Assembly: GCA_039934635.1 (NCBI GenBank)
Contig: JBDTLT010000003.1
Coordinates: forward strand, 1 to 64,000
Direction of reading: 5' to 3'
Source: DATLFA01 sp039934635
GTDB lineage: Bacteria; Actinomycetota; Acidimicrobiia; Acidimicrobiales; WLNW01
DNA: 64,000 nt
The notes under the pieces were generated by a model that saw only the letters and a list, made by a program, of their open reading frames with translations, did not search any database and was not told the DNA's origin. Made by a program: the position numbers and the translations under genes. Numbering within the stretch: position 1 is the first letter of the stretch; every line of letters starts with the position of its first letter. Below are positions 24,944-32,859 of this stretch, piece after piece.

Positions 24944-26761
24944 ATGTCATCAGTTGCCGAAACGAACAGCGACGACCTCACTGCCGCGGGTGTCTCGTGG
25001 AACCTCGAACCCCTGCTCGGTGATCAGCCCAGCGTCGACACGTTGATCGACCAAGCCGACGTCATCGCGGATCGCCTCGCGGAGCGCCGCGGCCAGATCG
25101 CGACCCTCGACGCGGCCGGTCTCGAGTCGTTCATGCGCGACATGGCGAGCCTGCACGAGCTCATCGGCCGCGCCGGTTCCTATGCCGGATTGCGCTTCAG
25201 CGTCAACGTGCTCGACCACGAAATCGCGTCGACCATGCAACGCGTCGAAGAACGATCGACCGCCATCGCGACCAAGCTCATCTTCTTCGAGCTCGAGTGG
25301 GCAGCCGCGTCGCAAGACCACGTCGACGCGGTCCTCGCCGACGAACGGCTGACGTTCGCCCGCCATCACCTGCGGTCCATCCGCCGTTGGCGCGACCATC
25401 TCCTCACCGAGCCCGAAGAGCGCATCCTCACCGAAAAGTCGGTGACCGGTTCGAGTGCGTGGAGCCGCCTGTTCGAAGAACAGACCTCGACGATCAGCCT
25501 CGAGCTCACCGACCCCGACGGCTCGACGCGCACTGCGTCACTCGAAGAAGGCCTGACGCGCCTGCAACATCCCGATCGTGCCGTACGGCAAGCAGCGGCC
25601 GCGTCGGTCACCGCGGGGTTGGCGCCGGGCCTGCGCACCCGCGCGTTCATCTTCAACACGTTGCTCAACGACAAGGCGATCGACGACCGAATGCGGAAGT
25701 ATCCGACGTGGCTCTCGTCGCGGAACCTGGCCAACGAGGCCAGCGACGACTCGGTGCAGGCATTGGTCTCCGCGGTCGAGCGTCGTTATGACATCCCGCA
25801 GCGGTGGTATCGCCTCAAGGCCAAGATCCTCGGCCTGCCGACGCTCGCCGACTACGACCGCATGGCATCTATCGCCCAGACCGACGCGCAGATCGGATGG
25901 CACGAAGCAACGTCGATCGTGCTCGATTCTTATGCGTCGTTCTCGACCGAGCTGGCCGACATCGTCAAGCGCTTCTACGACGAATCGTGGATCGACGCGC
26001 CGATGCGACAGGGCAAGCGGCCCGGCGCGTTCTGCGCGTACACCGTGCCGTCGCACCACCCGTATCTGTTGCTCAACTGGACGAGCCGTACCCGCGACGT
26101 GTTGACGTTGGCGCACGAGCTCGGTCACGGACTGCATGCGTATCTCGCGCGGGAGCAAGGCGTCTTCCACCAGTCGACACCGCTCACGTTGGCCGAGACC
26201 GCCTCGGTCTTCGGCGAGACCGTGACCAATGGTCGGCTGCTGGCGCTGCTCGATGATCCCAACGAAAAGCTGGCGCTGCTCGCATCGATACTCGAGGATT
26301 CGATCGCAACGGTCTTTCGCCAGACCGCCATGAACCGGTTCGAGCACGCGGTGCATACCGCGCGGCGCGACGAGGGCGAATTGTCGGTCGATCGTTTCGG
26401 CGAACTGTGGGCCAACTCGCAAACCGCCATGCTCGGCGACGCCGTCGAGGTCACCGAGGGCTACCGCACGTGGTGGTCCTACATCCCGCACTTCATCTCG
26501 ACGCCGGGCTACGTCTATGCCTACGCGTACGGACAATTGCTGGCGCTGTCGGTCTATCGCCGCTACGAAGAGGGCGGCGAAGCGTTCGTGCCGAGCTACC
26601 TGCAGCTGTTGCGTGCCGGCGGGTCGATGGCCCCCGAAGAACTCGGCCACATCGTCGGCTGCGATCTCGCCGACCCCGGTTTCTGGGACGGCGGTCTCGA
26701 CATCATCGAGGCCCAACTACGCGCGGCAGAAGACGCCGCCACCGCGGCGGGCCGCGGCTAG
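24944..26761 (+). CDS. M3 family oligoendopeptidase (PepF-type)
   Basis: A 605-residue zinc metallopeptidase of the oligoendopeptidase F group, cutting short peptides in the cytosol. The catalytic HExxH appears as LAHELGHGLHAYLAREQG near residue 390, with the downstream glutamate in LTLAETASVFGETVTNG. The preceding FCAYTVPSHHPYLLLNWT and the C-terminal YAYAYGQLLALSVYRRYEEG are hallmarks of the family. Length and domain order are normal. Leaderless -10 hexamer upstream. Its neighbours suggest no special role. Confidence 0.9.
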   Translation: MSSVAETNSDDLTAAGVSWNLEPLLGDQPSVDTLIDQADVIADRLAERRGQIATLDAAGLESFMRDMASLHELIGRAGSYAGLRFSVNVLDHEIASTMQRVEERSTAIATKLIFFELEWAAASQDHVDAVLADERLTFARHHLRSIRRWRDHLLTEPEERILTEKSVTGSSAWSRLFEEQTSTISLELTDPDGSTRTASLEEGLTRLQHPDRAVRQAAAASVTAGLAPGLRTRAFIFNTLLNDKAIDDRMRKYPTWLSSRNLANEASDDSVQALVSAVERRYDIPQRWYRLKAKILGLPTLADYDRMASIAQTDAQIGWHEATSIVLDSYASFSTELADIVKRFYDESWIDAPMRQGKRPGAFCAYTVPSHHPYLLLNWTSRTRDVLTLAHELGHGLHAYLAREQGVFHQSTPLTLAETASVFGETVTNGRLLALLDDPNEKLALLASILEDSIATVFRQTAMNRFEHAVHTARRDEGELSVDRFGELWANSQTAMLGDAVEVTEGYRTWWSYIPHFISTPGYVYAYAYGQLLALSVYRRYEEGGEAFVPSYLQLLRAGGSMAPEELGHIVGCDLADPGFWDGGLDIIEAQLRAAEDAATAAGRG

Positions 26762-26765
26762 GACA

Positions 26766-27998
26766 TTAGGCCGGTATGACCGCGAGCGACAGCGAGTCCA
26801 ACCGGCGCAAGAACAAACTCGGCACCCAGGTAGGCGGTGGCGCGGCCGGATCGAGCGCGATCGATTTGGTGCGAGCGAGTAGCTCTTCGACCGCGAGACG
26901 CGCTTCGAGCCGGGCCAACGGAGCACCGATGCAGTGATGGATGCCCCATCCGAAACCAAGGTGGTTCTTTGCCGTCGGCCGGTCGAGGCGCAACTCGTCG
27001 GGCTCGTCGAACACCGCCGGATCACGATTGGCCGCGGACCACATGAGCAAGATGCGATCGTCGGCGCGCAGGTCGACGTTGCCCAGCCGGCACGGTCGCA
27101 ACACGTGGCGGAAGTGGCCCCGGAACGGCGTCTCGAGACGCAACACTTCTTCGACGAACGCGGAGACCAGGCCGGGTTGCAGTCGCAGCGTCGCCTGCAC
27201 CTCGGGATGCGTCGCGAGCGCCAGCGCACACGATCCGGTGAGCCCCGTCGTCGAATCACTGCCCGCGCCGACGAGTTGCACGAGCAAGCCGAGCGACGTG
27301 TGCCGGTCGTAGTCGCCGTCGATCTCGGCGCGGGCGACGGTGTCGATCACACAGGTGGGAGCGGCGCCTGCCCGCGCCCGCTCGAGCGCGGCGTCCATGT
27401 GGCCGCCGAGATAACGCACGAATTCGTCGATGTGCCCCATGCACTGCGCCATCCGCGCGCCATCCGCAAAACCCGAGAGCACCTCGATGCCTTCGTCGGA
27501 CCAGAACTTGAGCTGCGCACTGTCGCTGTCGGGCAGACCGAGCAGCATCGCGACGGCCCGGATAGGCAGGATGTTGGACACGCCGTGCACCCATTCGATG
27601 GTCCCCGACCCGACATGGCCGTCGATGAGTTCGCCAACCATCGAGCGCAAGTCGTCTTCGATGTCGACCATGCGCTTTTCGCTGAAGGGACGGTTGAGCG
27701 CGCGACGATGCACAAGATGGAACGGGTCGTCGGCAGTGGCCAACACATCAGTGCCACCGTCACGACCCGCGGCCACCATGATCTGTTGACCCTCGCCATC
27801 GATCATGAAGAACGCGGTGAGGTTGTTGGAGAAGTCGTCGACGCGCGCGATCGCTTCCATCACGGCGCCGTGGCTCAGCACGAGGTGCACGTCGAGATGC
27901 GGCACCTTGTAGAGCGGCGCGACGGCACGCCATCGCGCGTAGGTGTCGTAGGGATCGTCGAGGATGTCGAGCGCGAACGGATCAGTCAGGGTCCCCAT
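26766..27998 (-). CDS. Cytochrome P450
   Basis: A 410-residue soluble bacterial P450. The heme-binding loop is FGWGIHHCIGAPLARLEARL near residue 355 with the axial cysteine, the I-helix oxygen-activation motif is LVGAGSDSTTG near residue 240, and the ExxR motif is VEEVLRLETPF. Oxygenates an unknown hydrophobic substrate; ferredoxin and reductase partners are not adjacent. A CAGACT hexamer lies 7 bases before the ATG, one base off the leaderless pattern, and a TGACAGGTGACAG direct repeat lies just upstream, a possible regulator site. Confidence 0.9.
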   Translation of the reverse strand: MGTLTDPFALDILDDPYDTYARWRAVAPLYKVPHLDVHLVLSHGAVMEAIARVDDFSNNLTAFFMIDGEGQQIMVAAGRDGGTDVLATADDPFHLVHRRALNRPFSEKRMVDIEDDLRSMVGELIDGHVGSGTIEWVHGVSNILPIRAVAMLLGLPDSDSAQLKFWSDEGIEVLSGFADGARMAQCMGHIDEFVRYLGGHMDAALERARAGAAPTCVIDTVARAEIDGDYDRHTSLGLLVQLVGAGSDSTTGLTGSCALALATHPEVQATLRLQPGLVSAFVEEVLRLETPFRGHFRHVLRPCRLGNVDLRADDRILLMWSAANRDPAVFDEPDELRLDRPTAKNHLGFGWGIHHCIGAPLARLEARLAVEELLARTKSIALDPAAPPPTWVPSLFLRRLDSLSLAVIPA

Positions 27999-28018
27999 GG
28001 CGTGCAGTCTGTCACCTG

Positions 28019-29185
28019 TCAGGCGGCTCTGCCCTGGGCCAGATAGGCGGTGCGCACGGCCAACGCTTGGCGCACCTCGACGGCCATTCCTTCGGCGAAG
28101 TCCGACCGGTACTTCGCGTCGTTCACCACCGAGACCGCGAATTGCAGCCCGGCGAACGCGGCGACGAAACCCGCGACAAATATGAGCTGTCTCGACAACA
28201 GCAGTTGGTTACCGAAGAGGTGGCCCGTGACGTAGCGGTCGCCCGCGGTGATCGCGTCGTCACCGAGCCAGGAAGCGAGCGTTGTTTCGCGCACGGTAAG
28301 CAAGCCGAACCCCACGAGACCGACGAACGTGAGTATCGCTACGAGGAAGACCTGTATCGACTGGCTCACGAACATGACGAGCGCGACGTTGAGGCGCGCC
28401 CGCCGCCCGAGCGGCGGCGCGGTCGGTGACCCCGAGAACGACGCTGGATCGAAGCCGTCCAACGGAGTGTCCGCGCAGGCGTGGCTCACTTCTTCCCACG
28501 AAACGAACTGCGACAGATCGTCGACACCGGTGCGCAACGCGAACGCGATGAACAGCGCGCCCAGCAAGACGAGCGCGCTCACGGCGAGCACGTAGAGCGA
28601 GATGGCGAAGTCGTCGGCGATCTGCCACACCTCGGTGCTGAGGAAGAAGAACGATCCGAACAACAACAGCAGCGGCAGCGTCTTGATCGTCAGCGTGATC
28701 GCATTGCGCAATTGCGAGCGGAGTTGTCCGAGCGCCCACAGCGTCATCGGCACCAGCCCGTAGCTCGTGATGATGTAGGCGAGTGCGAGGAACAACAGGT
28801 TGCCGACGAGCAGGACCGAAGCTTCGACCACCCGTTCGGTGCCGAGGATCAAGGCCGCGATGGCGGGCACGAAGACGAACAGACCGAGCTCCCACGGGCC
28901 GACGTCGTGGGGCCGTTGCAATGGACGCAACCCGCGCAAGCGGTTTACGACGACCACCGCGCCGAGCGTGAGCGCCAGCGCGCCGAGCACTGCCAGCGCT
29001 TGCACGACACCGGCGAAACGATCACCGAAGCTGAGGGCGAGCACCTCGGCCACAAAGACGAGTGTGAGCACCGGCGTCATGCGCGTGAGGATGTCGGTAC
29101 CGGCGGCATAGTCCTCGATGAAGTGAGGAATGCCGCGACGCATGAACCACCGTTCGACCGGGGCGCGATCGTGGCGCATGCTCAT
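28019..29185 (-). CDS. Multi-pass membrane protein of unknown function
   Basis: Not recognised. The 388-residue product has a short basic N-terminus (MSMRHDRAPVERWFMRRGIP), four or five hydrophobic helices between about residues 35 and 150, a further pair around 165-215, a soluble stretch (residues 220-260) with FVSWEEVSHACADTPLDGFD, another two or three helices, and a cytosolic tail ending EVRQALAVRTAYLAQGRAA. The start overlaps the upstream gene's stop (ATGA), so the two are surely co-translated. It lies in the minus-strand run after imuA-imuB. A channel or transporter is possible but nothing in the sequence proves it. Confidence 0.65.
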   Translation of the reverse strand: MSMRHDRAPVERWFMRRGIPHFIEDYAAGTDILTRMTPVLTLVFVAEVLALSFGDRFAGVVQALAVLGALALTLGAVVVVNRLRGLRPLQRPHDVGPWELGLFVFVPAIAALILGTERVVEASVLLVGNLLFLALAYIITSYGLVPMTLWALGQLRSQLRNAITLTIKTLPLLLLFGSFFFLSTEVWQIADDFAISLYVLAVSALVLLGALFIAFALRTGVDDLSQFVSWEEVSHACADTPLDGFDPASFSGSPTAPPLGRRARLNVALVMFVSQSIQVFLVAILTFVGLVGFGLLTVRETTLASWLGDDAITAGDRYVTGHLFGNQLLLSRQLIFVAGFVAAFAGLQFAVSVVNDAKYRSDFAEGMAVEVRQALAVRTAYLAQGRAA

Positions 29186-29856
29186 ACGTCTGGTGGTGGG
29201 TACAACGACCACACGACCGGAGGTATGCCTTCGCGGAAGGCCTCGGCAACAGTGATGGCTTGCGGCAGCGAATCGGGGTCGCGTTGCTCGCCCGAAAAGA
29301 GGATCCACGGCCCGTGGACTTCGATGCGCGCGCCTTCGGCTTTCTCCATCAGGAAGAGCATCATTTCGGGATCGATCAACGCCGACGCGAAGCGAGAGTC
29401 GGACGACCGCACCTCCCAGACGCGGTTGAACTCTTCGGACTCGAATTGGATGTCGGCGCCACCGACTACATCGAGGACGCGTTCGAAGAAACCCTCGGGA
29501 CCGAGCGTCAACTGCGGCCACTGCGCGCCGGTCGAGATCAAGCCGCACGAGTAGTTGTAGACGCGCCGGTTCTTGCCCGATCCCGTCGTGTACTGGTAAT
29601 CGAACGCCCGTCGATCATGGCCATCGGCGGTGCGCCCGTACATCACGTTGCTGGCCTTGCGCGAATGCCCGCGATCGAAGAACGCCAGCGGCAAGGTGAC
29701 CGGCATGCGAAAGGGATCCTTCGCCGAGAACGACAGCCCGTGGCGCGCCGCGACCTCGGACATGCGTTTGCGCCGTCTGGTCAGCGCGACGGTCTGGAGA
29801 TACCACAGGACCGCGCCGACCAATACGGCAACTACGAAGATGACGACAAATCCCAT
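29182..29856 (-). CDS. Membrane-anchored protein of unknown function (224 aa)
   Basis: Not assigned to a named family. One N-terminal membrane helix (GFVVIFVVAVLVGAVLWYL) is followed by a basic stretch and a roughly 195-residue soluble domain containing RRAFDYQYTTGSGKNRR, FESEEFNRVWEVRSSDSRFA and LIDPEMMLFLMEKAEGARIE. The pattern FESEEFNR...RFA recurs in uncharacterised actinobacterial proteins, from memory. ATG 29856 starts the membrane helix; the open frame upstream is arginine-rich noise. It overlaps the next membrane gene by 4 bases and begins 71 bases after imuB. Confidence 0.65.
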   Translation of the reverse strand: MGFVVIFVVAVLVGAVLWYLQTVALTRRRKRMSEVAARHGLSFSAKDPFRMPVTLPLAFFDRGHSRKASNVMYGRTADGHDRRAFDYQYTTGSGKNRRVYNYSCGLISTGAQWPQLTLGPEGFFERVLDVVGGADIQFESEEFNRVWEVRSSDSRFASALIDPEMMLFLMEKAEGARIEVHGPWILFSGEQRDPDSLPQAITVAEAFREGIPPVVWSLYPPPDV

Positions 29857-29927
29857 GACCGACACAGTGTGCCCGGGGCCGGCGAGCCAGCGATGGACCC
29901 TGTGCGCTGGCTGGTCCAGGCCGCGGC

Positions 29928-31472
29928 TCAGTCGTAGGTGGCCTCGATCGACCATCGCCCGTCGTGCACGACGAGCACGTGCGCGGCGCCGCCATCGAGC
30001 ACGACCTGGATGCGGGCACGGCGCGACCGCCGGACATCGTCCCACCACCGTTCGTCGGCCGGCCACGGACCAGCCCAGGCCACCACCCGGTCGGCGCCGA
30101 CGCGGGCGGGTGCAGCAGAGATGGCACTGCGCCCGTCGACGGTGACCGGGCGGTCGGCCGCGTCGACGACGTCGACCTCGCGCGGGTGCTCATAGACGAT
30201 GGCCGGTGACGGCAACGGCAATTGCCCGGGCCAGGGAGGCCGGGCCATCGCCGGGGGCACCACGGTGCGATCGACGAGCTCGACGTTTTGCGCCGGGACC
30301 AGTCGCAGTTGTTCGCTCGGGCCGCGGCCACCCCGCCATTCGGGAACGCGTACGGCATCGGGGCCGAGCAATGCGTGCACCCGGGCCAAGGCCCGCTTGG
30401 CCCGCTCGTCGGCCTCGGTCTCACCACCCCAGAACCCGAGCTGGCGGCCGCTCGCCGGGATCACTTCGTCGGGTGCGAGCACCAATCGCGTGAGGCCACC
30501 AGTCGGGCGGATGGCGACCGCGGAATGCAACCAGCCGTCGAGTTGCCAGCGCACCCGATCGGCAATGGCCCCGACCGACAACGCACCTTCGTGACGCCAC
30601 AACCGCGTCACGCGCTCACCGTGTTCGCTCTCGACATCGATCGCCAACCGCGAACACGCCAACCCGAGCGCGTCGAGTCGCGTGTGCAACTCCTCGGCCA
30701 ACGTACGCGCTGCGAACGCAACTTGTTCGATGCGCTCGACCGGAGGATCGAACTCGAGCGCGACCTCGAGGTCGGGGGGTGGGCGGCGCGCGTCGGGCAA
30801 TCGATCGTCGAGACCCGACGCGATGCGATGCGACCATTCACCCAACGACCCGAACCGACCGACGACGTCGCGCAGTGGCAACGCGGCAAGCTGACCGAGC
30901 GTGGTGATGCCCAATCGCACTATGACGTCGGTGATGTCGGGTTGCTCGAGCATGGTCACCGACAACGGTTCGAGAAAGGCCGCCGTGCCGCCGGACGCGA
31001 CCACGTAGGGCGTGGATGCCGCGCGCGCCGCGATCGATGCCGCGAACGGCCCGTCGGCGATACCGATATGGCATTCAGTGCGGCCGGCCAGGACTGCGTG
31101 GACCCGGGCCTGCACCTGCTGTGCGAGAACCGCATCACCGCCGAAGTAGCGCGACGGGCCGCGGGTGGCGAACGCACAGCTACCCGGTCGCGTGATCTCG
31201 ATACGTGGGGTGAAGGCTTCGCAGGCCGCGATGACCGACTCGAACAGACGCGCCTCGCGTGACTCGTCGCGCTCGGCGACGATCACACTCGGGCAACGTC
31301 CCTGTGCTTCACGGCGCCGTTGCCCGCGTTGCACACCTTGGGCGCGGGCACCCGCGGAGCAGGCGATCACGCGATTGGCGTGCACCACCGCGACGGGAAC
31401 ATCACGCCCGTGACCAATGGCGACGACCGGCCAGTCGAGACACCACACCACCAACGTGCGCACGGGCTGCAT
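29928..31472 (-). CDS. imuB: ImuB, non-catalytic Y-family polymerase homologue of the SOS mutasome
   Basis: ImuB bridges DnaE2 to the sliding clamp during SOS mutagenesis and does not itself polymerise. The 514-residue protein has a Y-family core that starts TLVVWCLDWPVVAIG where an active enzyme would have the DxDxFFA motif, so catalytic acidic residues appear missing. Helix-hairpin-helix features (LGITTLGQLAALPLRDVVGR) and a little-finger domain follow. RQLGFWGG near residue 350 resembles a clamp-binding motif. The C-terminal part (VWAWAGPW-like AWAGPWPADERWWDD) matches the domain usually found on actinobacterial ImuB. It starts 15 bases after imuA, one operon. Confidence 0.88.
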   Translation of the reverse strand: MQPVRTLVVWCLDWPVVAIGHGRDVPVAVVHANRVIACSAGARAQGVQRGQRRREAQGRCPSVIVAERDESREARLFESVIAACEAFTPRIEITRPGSCAFATRGPSRYFGGDAVLAQQVQARVHAVLAGRTECHIGIADGPFAASIAARAASTPYVVASGGTAAFLEPLSVTMLEQPDITDVIVRLGITTLGQLAALPLRDVVGRFGSLGEWSHRIASGLDDRLPDARRPPPDLEVALEFDPPVERIEQVAFAARTLAEELHTRLDALGLACSRLAIDVESEHGERVTRLWRHEGALSVGAIADRVRWQLDGWLHSAVAIRPTGGLTRLVLAPDEVIPASGRQLGFWGGETEADERAKRALARVHALLGPDAVRVPEWRGGRGPSEQLRLVPAQNVELVDRTVVPPAMARPPWPGQLPLPSPAIVYEHPREVDVVDAADRPVTVDGRSAISAAPARVGADRVVAWAGPWPADERWWDDVRRSRRARIQVVLDGGAAHVLVVHDGRWSIEATYD

Positions 31473-31487
31473 GGACCGTCACCGCCG

Positions 31488-32165
31488 TCATTCGTCGAGC
31501 GCGCACACGAGGCGGCCCGATGCGTCGGGTAGCACGAACTCGCCTTTGCGGGGACGAGCCAACTCGCGCCGCCCTGTCATCTCGACGCGCGCGACACGCT
31601 CGCGCAGATGGCCGTGCCCTTGGCCGAGGCCCTGCCATCTCAGCGTCGAGATCGACAACTCGGCATCGACGCGCTCGGGCCACGCACGCAAGGTGATGAG
31701 CACCGAGCCGCGCTCGCGTGCCCGGGCCATGAGCCGACGGGCATCGCCCGCCGATACGCGATGGCAGGGAGCCAGGACCACGATGTCGAACGCCCCGATG
31801 ACGGCCGCGACCGTTGCCGACCATTGCGCCGGCAACGGATGCATCACTGCGACCCGTTCGAGCGCGACACCGAGCTCGGCGGCCGTCGCGAGATTGGCAT
31901 CCGCGACGCCCACCATGGCGACCCACGACCCCGCCGACGACGCGCTCGCTGCGAGTGCAAACGCCAGCGTGGTCGACCCCGGGCCGCGCACGGCGACGGT
32001 GATGCCCCGGCGCAACCGGCCATCGGGAAACATCGTCGCCAGCGCCTCGACGAGGGGCAGTGTCTGGTCACGAGCGAGGGTGACCGGCCGAGAGCGATCG
32101 GCCACCACCTGTAACCGGTCGCGCTCGACTCCATAGGGTTCTTCGGACGCGAGCCGGGCCAACAC
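31488..32165 (-). CDS. imuA: ImuA (RecA-like SOS mutasome component)
   Basis: ImuA is the RecA-like partner of ImuB and DnaE2. The 225-residue protein is a degenerate RecA core: the Walker A region reads TVAVRGPGSTTLAFALAA, without the canonical lysine, and the Walker B-like strand is AFDIVVLAPCH. The C-terminal tail is basic. GTG 32165 is chosen because TACTGT lies 7 bases before it; the GTG at 32174 overlaps that hexamer and longer frames run through the LexA box. A perfect LexA-type box is directly upstream, and trmH is divergent. Confidence 0.8.
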   Translation of the reverse strand: MLARLASEEPYGVERDRLQVVADRSRPVTLARDQTLPLVEALATMFPDGRLRRGITVAVRGPGSTTLAFALAASASSAGSWVAMVGVADANLATAAELGVALERVAVMHPLPAQWSATVAAVIGAFDIVVLAPCHRVSAGDARRLMARARERGSVLITLRAWPERVDAELSISTLRWQGLGQGHGHLRERVARVEMTGRRELARPRKGEFVLPDASGRLVCALDE

Positions 32166-32172
32166 CCCGATC

Positions 32173-32178
32173 ACAGTA
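32173..32178 (-). promoter_or_regulatory. Leaderless -10 hexamer of imuA
   Basis: TACTGT on the minus strand, 7 bases before GTG 32165 and 1 base from the LexA-type box. Confidence 0.55.
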
Positions 32179-32179
32179 C

Positions 32180-32193
32180 CGAACAGGTGTTCG
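32180..32193. promoter_or_regulatory. LexA-type SOS box upstream of imuA (and trmH)
   Basis: CGAACAGGTGTTCG is a perfect match to CGAAC-N4-GTTCG. It lies between the divergent imuA and trmH starts, next to the imuA -10 and over the expected -35 region of trmH (about 32189-32194). Confidence 0.85.
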
Positions 32194-32211
32194 CATTCGC
32201 AACTGCGGCGG

Positions 32212-32217
32212 TACCCT
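32212..32217 (+). promoter_or_regulatory. Leaderless -10 hexamer of the TrmH-type gene
   Basis: TACCCT, 6 bases before the ATG at 32224. Confidence 0.5.
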
Positions 32218-32223
32218 GGGGCA

Positions 32224-32814
32224 ATGACGGTCGGCCCCCATCCTCTCCCATGGCCCGACGACGCGCACCTCGACCCCGAACTGCTGGCCAACGGCGACAG
32301 CCGCAACGTCATCGACCGCTACCGCTACTGGCGCCTCGAGGCCATCGTCGACGATCTCGATCGCCAGCGGCATCCCTTTCATGTCGCCATCGAAAACTGG
32401 GAGCACGACATGAACATCGGCACTGTCGTGCGCAATGCCAATGCGTTCCTCGCGGCAGAGGTGCACATCGTGGGCAAGCGGCGGTGGAATCGTCGCGGCG
32501 CCATGGTCACCGACCGCTATCAGCACATCCGCCATCACGACACGATCGACGCACTCGTCGACTACGCGCGCACCCTCGACCTCGCCATCGTCGGCATCGA
32601 CAACCTGCCCGGCGCGCAACCCATCGAGACCGCCGTATTGCCCCGCGCTTGTCTGCTGCTGTTCGGCCAAGAAGGGCCCGGGTTGTCCGAGCCCGCGCGA
32701 CAGGCGGCGACATCGGTGCTGTCGATCACCCAGTTCGGCTCGACCCGATCGATCAACGCCGGCGTCGCGTCAGGCATCGCGATGCACACCTGGATTCGCC
32801 AACACGCGTTCTAA
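32224..32814 (+). CDS. SpoU/TrmH family RNA 2'-O-methyltransferase
   Basis: A 196-residue SPOUT methyltransferase that would methylate a ribose 2'-OH in tRNA or rRNA using S-adenosylmethionine. Motif 1 appears as HDMNIGTVVRNANAFLA, motif 2 as LLLFGQEGPGLSEPA, and motif 3 as FGSTRSINAGVASGIAMH, the deep trefoil-knot elements. Length is a little longer than TrmL and the N-terminus lacks the L30-like domain of TrmH/RlmB, so the RNA target is unclear. Leaderless start. It shares the divergent region and LexA-type box with imuA. Confidence 0.88.
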   Translation: MTVGPHPLPWPDDAHLDPELLANGDSRNVIDRYRYWRLEAIVDDLDRQRHPFHVAIENWEHDMNIGTVVRNANAFLAAEVHIVGKRRWNRRGAMVTDRYQHIRHHDTIDALVDYARTLDLAIVGIDNLPGAQPIETAVLPRACLLLFGQEGPGLSEPARQAATSVLSITQFGSTRSINAGVASGIAMHTWIRQHAF

Positions 32815-32859
32815 TGCGGCTGCACCGCAACGCCGATCCGTTGCGGCGGAACCGCACAA
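32815..32859. repeat. REP-like intergenic element, copy C (full palindrome)
   Basis: Positions 32829-32855 match copies A and B with two changes. Together with the left arm (TGCGGCTGCACCGCAACG, 32817-32834) it forms an imperfect palindrome, 15 of 18 positions paired around CCGATC. It fills the gap between two convergent genes. Confidence 0.7.

Noticed and set aside
29141..29155. SOS-box-like TGAACCACCGTTCG
   Set aside because: One mismatch to the LexA consensus but inside the coding sequence of the multi-pass membrane gene, with no promoter element beside it.
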